This document shows positions 5,722 to 10,040 of a stretch of DNA of 10,040 bases, piece after piece; the first letter of the stretch is position 1; each line of letters starts with the position of its first letter. A model generated the notes under the pieces. That model worked only from the letters and a program-made list of their open reading frames with translations, ran no database searches and was not told where the DNA came from. Source of the DNA: Stenotrophomonas sp. (GTDB lineage Bacteria > Pseudomonadota > Gammaproteobacteria > Xanthomonadales > Xanthomonadaceae); contig DMZT01000311.1 of assembly GCA_003484865.1 (NCBI GenBank), positions 1 to 10,040 on the forward strand. Direction: 5' to 3'. Position numbers and translations under genes: made by a program.

Positions 5722-7176
5722 TTAGCTAAGCGGGCGTGCTTTTCCTCTGATCCGCTCTGCCGTATCCAGTGCACGTCGGAAACATGGGTGGATCTGTATC
5801 TCGTCGAAGCGAGGATGGTGAGGTTCCTGGAATGAGTAATGTGCGCGGGCGCCACCACCGGCGCCTCCTGCAACGTAGTCGCCTATGAGCCCCGTTTCGT
5901 ACAGGATGGCGATCATCTTATCTACGTCGGTGGCCTCAACAATTGCGTTGAACCACGGCTCGTTGATCTGCGATGTGGCGAGTAGAGTGACGATAACTTC
6001 ATCCAGATCCGCGCGACGAAGGTGATAGGCCTTGCGAGGAAAATGCGAGCGCCATGCGGAGAAAAATGCCTGCAGACTAGGATACTGATTGGAGAATTCG
6101 CTACATAGGTCCGTAAGTTTCCACGTCGAATAGCCGCTTTCCGCGGACTTCAACGCGATATCACTAGGCTCAAACCCGTCAACGCTTTCGGTGTAAGCAC
6201 GTACCAGCTGCAGCAACTCTCGCGGCCGATTAAGCGTACGCTCCACCAACCAGTTAACGGTATTCGATGTCGCGACGGTTTCCGGAAAAACACTTCCGAA
6301 TAGGTCATTAACTGGCCCGGCACCATGTACAGCTCGATTGAACTCAATGCGCGACTCAAGGATCTGAACGAGCTGCTCGCGCTCCCAGCGAATCAACTCG
6401 ATGTTCCGGTACTTGTCCGCATGCTGAGTGATGCCCATCAGCAGCGCATATACGTCCTCACGAAGGAAGATCACGGGAAAGATGTTCGCGCTTTTTCCAT
6501 TGAGGATTGTAGCCGCACGCAGTAATCCAAGCAGCAACTGGTTAGAGGCAGTCGAGTTATCCCAGCCCTGATCCAGGTCATCGAACATCACTACGAATTG
6601 TGCACCACTGGCCGCAAGCTCGAGGGCGTGATGTTCAAGGGCGTCTACATCGGCGATATTGCGTAGCTCCTTCTCAAGATTCAGCCCAAACTCCCCGAGC
6701 TCGCCAACTTTGGCTTTCGTGCGTCTCAGGACCTCGGTAATGTTCTCCAGCATGTCCAGTGAAGTGCGGTTGAGCTGCGTCGCCACATTGCGCGCGAACG
6801 CTTCGCTATCTCTAGCGTATCTACCCTTTACACCATGGCCGACAGCTGCCAAACAGTCGGTCAAAATCTGCCGCAGCCAAGTGTGCTGGAAGAAGATCTC
6901 CTGCCCGAAGGCATGCTGCAGGTCACCCTCGTTTAGGATGCTTCGAATCGTCGTGTACTGTGGAGCGACGGAAATGACAAAGGTATTGGGCTGAGCCTCG
7001 AAATGCGTCTTCAGACGCGAGCGCAACGCGCTCTTGCCGGTACCCTTCCGGCCGATAACGAGCTGCTTCTGTTTGTTTTTGATCCGCCGGAATGCAGTTG
7101 AATCGTAGAAGTACTGGAGCAGGTGCGGGTCGTTCTCGGCGCTGTCCGCGCCCCAGTCGATCTCACTTAGTCGCAT
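5722..7176 (-). CDS. P-loop ATPase, Sll1717-type (STAND/KAP-like), accessory gene
   Basis: This 484-residue cytoplasmic protein has the start pattern of the Sll1717-type ATPases: QYFYDSTAFRRIKNKQKQ leading into Walker A GRKGTGKS (residues 42-49). Walker B is FVVMFDDLDQGW (194-205). Next come a sensor-like strand FPVIFLREDVY (233-243), WEREQLVQILESRI (264-277) and a helical part with RTLNRPRELLQLVRAY (about 312-328). The C-terminal about 130 residues look like helical or winged-helix modules. No nuclease motif or membrane segment is evident. Family members often lie in mobile and defence-type regions, but I know no proven activity. ATG 7174-7176 has AAGGAAG eight bases upstream. GC is much lower than in phage genes (25/60 at 6061-6120), a sign of transfer. 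It faces the PIN gene tail to tail. Confidence 0.85.
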   Translation of the reverse strand: MRLSEIDWGADSAENDPHLLQYFYDSTAFRRIKNKQKQLVIGRKGTGKSALRSRLKTHFEAQPNTFVISVAPQYTTIRSILNEGDLQHAFGQEIFFQHTWLRQILTDCLAAVGHGVKGRYARDSEAFARNVATQLNRTSLDMLENITEVLRRTKAKVGELGEFGLNLEKELRNIADVDALEHHALELAASGAQFVVMFDDLDQGWDNSTASNQLLLGLLRAATILNGKSANIFPVIFLREDVYALLMGITQHADKYRNIELIRWEREQLVQILESRIEFNRAVHGAGPVNDLFGSVFPETVATSNTVNWLVERTLNRPRELLQLVRAYTESVDGFEPSDIALKSAESGYSTWKLTDLCSEFSNQYPSLQAFFSAWRSHFPRKAYHLRRADLDEVIVTLLATSQINEPWFNAIVEATDVDKMIAILYETGLIGDYVAGGAGGGARAHYSFQEPHHPRFDEIQIHPCFRRALDTAERIRGKARPLS

Positions 7177-7344
7177 GCCACTTCCTTCCTTGATAGACGG
7201 TAGGATGATGCTGGAAAGCAGCCTGGCGACGCAACCAGCTCGCGCGCGCCAACCATGGTGATAGAGAGAAGCGAGATGTCCAATCGCTAACTAGCGCGCT
7301 CTGCCATCCTGCAAAATGATGGAAAAGCTAGGCCCGGCGGCCCG

Positions 7345-7356
7345 CCAGCCTCGGTA
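7345..7356 (+). repeat. 12-bp direct repeat flanking the ATPase gene, right copy
   Basis: CCAGCCTCGGTA is identical to 5645-5656. It lies 169 bases upstream of the ATPase start, near the boundary where base composition changes from island to phage. Confidence 0.5.
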
Positions 7357-7506
7357 AGGCATGGCTGGGGCGGATCGGGATCTAGCTGCCGGACCTGTGC
7401 TCTCTGTCCTCGAATGCAGCCAGCGGTTAGTTTGGCCGATGCATATTACATTAGGCTGGCCGCGACCCATTTTCTATGCGCCGAAGCGAAACAAGGCGGC
7501 ACTACA

Positions 7507-7519
7507 GACCTGCCAGGTC
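7507..7519. repeat. Perfect dyad GACCTG-C-CAGGTC after the Q-like gene
   Basis: The 6-bp arms meet at a single base, immediately after (on the minus strand) the stop codon at 7523-7525. The loop is too small for a good RNA hairpin, so a dimeric-protein site is more likely. It could also mark the end of the early operon. Confidence 0.4.
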
Positions 7520-7522
7520 ACC

Positions 7523-8284
7523 TTAGTTGAACACCCTGCCGCTGAACTCCTTTCGCCCATCTTCCAGCGCTTGGCGAAGCGTTGCGGCAGCGATCTCATA
7601 CACGCGCAGGTACTCGCCCTTTCGCATCTTCGCAGCCTTGGCCGCATCCTGTGCAGCGATCTTCCCTTCCGGCCACACCAGATCGTTAACCGCGTCCTGC
7701 AGCACCAAGCGCATGCGCCAGCGGTCGGCCGGGTCATCCATTCGCAGCGCGGGCTTTGCGCCTATGCGGCGCTGCCCCTGGATCTGTCGCATTACACGCC
7801 TGGCCAGAGAACGCCCCAGCGACGACAGAGACACTCCCTGCCCTCGCAGCGCCACCGCCAGCACGGCCTGCTTGGCGACAGAGTCCCGCATCATGCCTAC
7901 TGCGGCGGCGATGTCAGCAGCTGTCAGCGGCGGCATGGTTGACCTTCCGTCCGATGGCTCGCGGAAACTTCCGCCCACGACCATGCGGGCGATCAGTTCG
8001 AGCGGGTCACGGTGCAGGGTGGTCTCTGGCACTGGCACTCGGCCGCGAGCAGCGCTGACTAGCGGAGGCGCCGACATGGAGAATGGCTTCTGCGCCCATG
8101 CCCGCACGGCAAGTATCTCCGCATCAGTGCCAACGTGCGATTCCCCTCGCGCGCCACAGCGCGCGCAGACGACCTGCGCCGTGCGGCGACTGTCGACACT
8201 GCCTCGCGCGCGCACCCGCACATCGTCGCTGCCACAGTTGCCGCAGGCCTTCATGCCTTGCACCGGCATGGCCACTGCCGACAT
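7523..8284 (-). CDS. Zinc-ribbon protein at the Q position (candidate late regulator)
   Basis: This 253-residue protein has an N-terminal zinc ribbon: CGNCGS (C14, C17) and CARCGARG (C40, C43), followed by DAEILAVRAWAQ. That is the pattern of small Lar-type phage proteins (restriction alleviation). A Pro/Ser-rich linker (about 67-115) leads to a helical, basic C-terminal domain (about 130-250) containing GRSLARRVMRQIQ and AKMRKGEYLRVYEIAAATLRQAL, which resembles a DNA-binding helix-turn-helix. The gene is last in the early operon, the place of the antiterminator Q in lambdoid phages, so a late-gene activator is a reasonable inference. No Q family match can be claimed. ATG 8282-8284 shares a base with the preceding stop (TGATG) and has GAGGTG upstream. 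An internal ATG at residue 11 is a less likely start. Confidence 0.75.
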   Translation of the reverse strand: MSAVAMPVQGMKACGNCGSDDVRVRARGSVDSRRTAQVVCARCGARGESHVGTDAEILAVRAWAQKPFSMSAPPLVSAARGRVPVPETTLHRDPLELIARMVVGGSFREPSDGRSTMPPLTAADIAAAVGMMRDSVAKQAVLAVALRGQGVSLSSLGRSLARRVMRQIQGQRRIGAKPALRMDDPADRWRMRLVLQDAVNDLVWPEGKIAAQDAAKAAKMRKGEYLRVYEIAAATLRQALEDGRKEFSGRVFN

Positions 8285-8436
8285 CAGGCCACCTCACTGT
8301 TGCTGACCCAGCGGGATCGCCCGTCCCGCCAGACCTCCCACAAGCTGCCGTCGACATGGCACCAGATGGGGTCTTCCTTTCCTTCCAGGTACAGATGGTG
8401 GGTGGCCTCGTCCAAGCTGTGGAATTTGTGAATCAT
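8284..8436 (-). CDS. Small phage protein of 50 residues, unknown function
   Basis: I do not recognise this protein. It begins MIHKFHSLDEATHHLYLEG and is rich in Trp and acidic/His residues (IWCHVDGSLWEVWRDGRSRW), probably a small globular domain with no membrane segment. I chose ATG 8434-8436 because GGAG lies eight bases upstream and the protein then looks compact. The frame also opens at ATG 8515-8517, overlapping the previous stop, which would add 27 residues of low-quality sequence including the dyad at 8472-8486. Its stop shares one base with the start of the zinc-ribbon gene, so the two are coupled. Confidence 0.65.
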   Translation of the reverse strand: MIHKFHSLDEATHHLYLEGKEDPIWCHVDGSLWEVWRDGRSRWVSNSEVA

Positions 8437-8471
8437 CGGGAAGTCTCCATGGTTGTCACGTTGGTTGTTTC

Positions 8472-8486
8472 CAGGGCGACGCCCTG
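8472..8486. repeat. Perfect dyad CAGGGCG-A-CGCCCTG in a short intergenic stretch
   Basis: The 7-bp arms flank one base between the 127-residue and 50-residue genes. If the downstream gene starts at 8436 this dyad is non-coding and could be an operator or an RNA structure affecting the small gene. Confidence 0.4.
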
Positions 8487-8513
8487 CTGTTGAAGGAATT
8501 GCAGGGCCGCCCA

Positions 8514-8897
8514 TCATTCAGCCCACTCCATGCGTGCAACGCGTCGCCTGCTCAGGTCCTCCGCTTCGCCCTTGGAAACCACGGTTACCGCCGTACTATC
8601 AGGTGCTTCCGGGCGGGCGGCGATCACTGCCATCTCGACGGTCTCGGCAGCCCTGATGTAGGCCGAGCGGGCCATCGGCGTGGCGGCACTGGCCAGCTTC
8701 CGAATCCGGGTCGCCGCCACGAGGACGCTGCGCTCGGGGGTGTAGCCCACGGGTGGCATGAGGGCGGCGATGATGGCACGTAGCGGCACGCAACTATCTG
8801 CCCCACCGCTGCGGACCCATGCAGCCGATTCAGCATCGCCGGATGCTTCAAGCTCCGCGACAAGCAGCTCCCGCGCCCGCTTCCGGATGGCGTCCAT
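8514..8897 (-). CDS. Phage protein of 127 residues, unknown function
   Basis: I do not recognise the family. The protein (MDAIRKRARELLVAELEA...) is soluble and mostly helical: an N-terminal charged helix (1-25), a short loop with one Cys, an Ala-rich middle (ARSAYIRAAETVEMAVIAAR, about 76-95) and a basic end (RRRVARMEWAE). The ATG at 8895-8897 shares a base with the KilA-N stop (TGATG) and has GGAGG seven bases upstream. An in-frame GTG at 8901-8903 would overlap that ribosome-binding site and is rejected. It belongs to the early operon by its coupling on both sides. Confidence 0.72.
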   Translation of the reverse strand: MDAIRKRARELLVAELEASGDAESAAWVRSGGADSCVPLRAIIAALMPPVGYTPERSVLVAATRIRKLASAATPMARSAYIRAAETVEMAVIAARPEAPDSTAVTVVSKGEAEDLSRRRVARMEWAE

Positions 8898-9688
8898 CAG
8901 CACACCTCCGGCGTCAGCTGCATCCGAGTCGCCGCGTCGGCCTGCGCCCAGGTCATCTGGTCCCGGTCGATGCTCTCGGCCAGCCGCGACAGACCCTTTG
9001 CGGTCACCAGCACCTGCTCGTGCACGCGATCAGGCTCTCCTTCCCTCCGCTGCACGCTGGCCTTGTGCGTCAGTACGCCCTGCTGCAGGCGGGTCTGGTA
9101 GGCCAGCCAGTTCTTGCTGCAGGCGCGGCGGTAGATCCAGCCATGCTCGGCCAGCCAAGCGAACAGCTGGCGCCGCTGCACCTGCAGCATCTTGGCCGCG
9201 GTGCTGATGTTGAAGGCGCCATCGGCTTGGCTCAGCCGCAGCAGCGCGCGCACCTGCGGCTCCTGGTATTGCACGCGCGCTTCGAGGATCTCGGCCTTCT
9301 CGCTGTAGGACAGCAGCAGCGCGCGCAGCGTCGCCGGATCGGTCAGCGCCTGCATCGGGTCAGGTGCGGGAGTGCCGGCAGCCAGCGCATCGTACGCGCG
9401 GATCACCTGCAGGCTGAAGCTCGGGCTGATCCACATGGCGTAGGCGTAGACCAGCTCGCGCACCACGTAGCTGCCACCGTAGCGGCCGGCCACTGAGTGC
9501 ACCGGGTAAACCCGGGAATCCCCGGAATTGACCAGCTCGGCCACCAGTTCCTCGGTCTGCTTCAGGCGCTGCCAGTCGCTGGGCTGGTGCCGCTTGGCGC
9601 CGCCGGCGGCCTGGTGCAGATCGTTAAGGCAGAACCTGCCCACGTCGTCGCGGCGCACGCTTGCGCCGCCAATCATCATCGCGTTCAA
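8897..9688 (-). CDS. KilA-N / KilAC (ANT) antirepressor-type DNA-binding protein
   Basis: This 263-residue protein has an N-terminal KilA-N domain (about 7-101). Typical marks are VGRFCLNDLHQAAGG, KRHQPSDWQRLKQTEELV and GGSYVVRELVYAYAMWISPSF followed by LQVIRAYDAL. The C-terminal part (about 125-240) matches the phage antirepressor KilAC/ANT domain, with ISTAAKMLQVQRRQLFAWL, EHGWIYRRACSKNWLAYQ and VLVTAKGLSRLAE. Such proteins regulate phage gene expression, in some phages by opposing the repressor. The start is TTG (9686-9688): GGAGG lies seven bases upstream, and the codon overlaps the upstream stop by four bases (TTGA). The ATG codons at 9679 and 9676 lie too far from the ribosome-binding site. 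Domain calls are confident; the regulatory target is not visible. Confidence 0.93.
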   Translation of the reverse strand: MNAMMIGGASVRRDDVGRFCLNDLHQAAGGAKRHQPSDWQRLKQTEELVAELVNSGDSRVYPVHSVAGRYGGSYVVRELVYAYAMWISPSFSLQVIRAYDALAAGTPAPDPMQALTDPATLRALLLSYSEKAEILEARVQYQEPQVRALLRLSQADGAFNISTAAKMLQVQRRQLFAWLAEHGWIYRRACSKNWLAYQTRLQQGVLTHKASVQRREGEPDRVHEQVLVTAKGLSRLAESIDRDQMTWAQADAATRMQLTPEVC

Positions 9689-10040
9689 GAGAACACCTCC
9701 GTTTTCCAGCCGCCGCCGGGGGCGCGCTGGACTGCCAGGAATCGGAACGGGTACATAGCGGCGGCCACCTTCACCTTCACGCGTGCGTCTTCCTCCCAGA
9801 AACCCTTCACCTCATGTGCCTCCAGATCTCCGGCGGCCGTCATCACGAAGAAGTCGATGGTCAGGTGCGTCTTCTCGGCCAATTTCAGCTTCACGGACTC
9901 GAAGCGGAACCACGCGATCGCGCCAGCGGCCAGCTGCAGCGTCAGGTGTGCGGCGTAGGCCTCTTCGGTCTTGTTCATCTCGCCCGGCACGTGGCGTGGC
10001 CTGCCGCGCGCGACCTTGCCGGCGGCGTTGCCGCTGAGAT
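9685..10040 (-). CDS. DUF1064-like PD-(D/E)XK nuclease (start beyond right edge)
   Basis: The sequence MNKTEEAYAAHLTLQLAAG, WFRFESVKLKLAEKTHLTIDFFV and LEAHEVKGFWEEDARVKVKVAA is the pattern of the DUF1064 family, small phage nucleases related to VRR/PD-(D/E)XK enzymes. Catalytic candidates are the Glu in the first helix (KTEEAY), the Asp in LTIDFF (usually PDF) and Glu/Lys in HEVKG. The role is probably resolvase-like processing of replicating phage DNA. A GTG at 9988-9990 and an ATG at 9976-9978 exist. However, the frame stays open to the window edge with phage-like basic residues (GKVARGRPRHVPGE), so the true start is probably outside. Its stop overlaps the KilA-N start. Missing the Pro of PD is a small departure. 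Confidence 0.82.
   Translation of the reverse strand, partial: LSGNAAGKVARGRPRHVPGEMNKTEEAYAAHLTLQLAAGAIAWFRFESVKLKLAEKTHLTIDFFVMTAAGDLEAHEVKGFWEEDARVKVKVAAAMYPFRFLAVQRAPGGGWKTEVFS

Larger units (their letters stand above)
7177..7522. other. Non-coding region upstream of the ATPase gene
   Basis: These 346 bases hold no supported gene. They should contain the ATPase promoter and perhaps the phage late promoter downstream of the Q-like gene. Visible items are an operator-like dyad CGCTA-AC-TAGCG (7285-7296), the right copy of the 12-bp direct repeat (7345-7356), an AT-rich patch with minus-strand TAATAT (7443-7448) as a possible -10, and the dyad at 7507-7519. I found no good -35/-10 pair. TTGGAC (about 7276-7281, minus strand) is the best -35 candidate for the ATPase, but its spacing to TATCAC is only 14 bases. 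Confidence 0.5.

Noticed and set aside
7170..7256. 29-codon minus-strand frame just upstream of the ATPase (antitoxin-like small gene?)
   Set aside because: There is no ribosome-binding site, it overlaps the ATPase start, and it has no recognisable motif.
7527..8306. Plus-strand frame of 259 codons opposite the zinc-ribbon gene
   Set aside because: Antisense shadow: Ser/Arg/Ala-rich, no motif and no coupling. The minus-strand gene has paired CxxC motifs and overlaps its operon neighbour.
8819..9496. Plus-strand frame of 225 codons opposite the KilA-N gene
   Set aside because: The minus strand carries unmistakable KilA-N and KilAC motifs; the plus frame shows no family pattern.
1..10040. tRNA or rRNA genes, integrase, attachment sites
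   Set aside because: No cloverleaf or ribosomal sequence and no integrase gene were seen; prophage ends are likely outside the window.

Overview
This window looks like part of a lambda-like (siphovirus) prophage from a GC-rich gammaproteobacterium. A member of the Stenotrophomonas/Xanthomonas group (Lysobacteraceae) is my best guess, based on gene style rather than any host marker. Almost every gene reads leftward (minus strand), with overlapping stop/start codons typical of phage operons. The phage genes are very GC-rich (45 of 60 bases at 1201-1260, counted by hand).

Right part (10040 to 7523), the end of an early operon: a DUF1064-like PD-(D/E)XK nuclease cut by the window edge, a KilA-N/KilAC antirepressor-type protein, two unrecognised small proteins, and a 253-residue protein with an N-terminal Lar-like zinc ribbon. 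The last one sits where lambdoid phages carry the late antiterminator Q.

Middle part (7522 to 4744), an accessory island of lower GC (25/60 at 6061-6120, 33/60 at 6661-6720, 33/60 at 5221-5280). It holds a large P-loop ATPase that I place in the Sll1717-type family (minus strand) and a PIN-domain-like nuclease (plus strand). The two genes converge on a 333-base spacer rich in hairpins and repeats. An exact 12-bp direct repeat flanks the ATPase gene. This is the most likely place for an undescribed system, for example phage-carried defence or superinfection exclusion. No sequence feature proves that the two genes work together.

Left part (4711 to 1), the late genes: a lambda R-type transglycosylase endolysin, a small membrane/coiled-coil protein (holin candidate), an Rz i-spanin with Rz1 o-spanin nested in another frame, and a DUF6527-like cysteine-rich protein. 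A 257-base non-coding gap follows, in the position of lambda cos, carrying three CTGTGGATA repeats. Then come a DUF1441/Nu1-like small terminase, a GpA-type large terminase, and the start of a gpW-like head-tail joining protein. This order (endolysin, Rz/Rz1, cos, small terminase, large terminase, W) matches the lambda late operon across its cos junction. The late transcript probably starts right of the endolysin, but I could not place its promoter. The accessory island separates the Q-like gene from the lysis genes.
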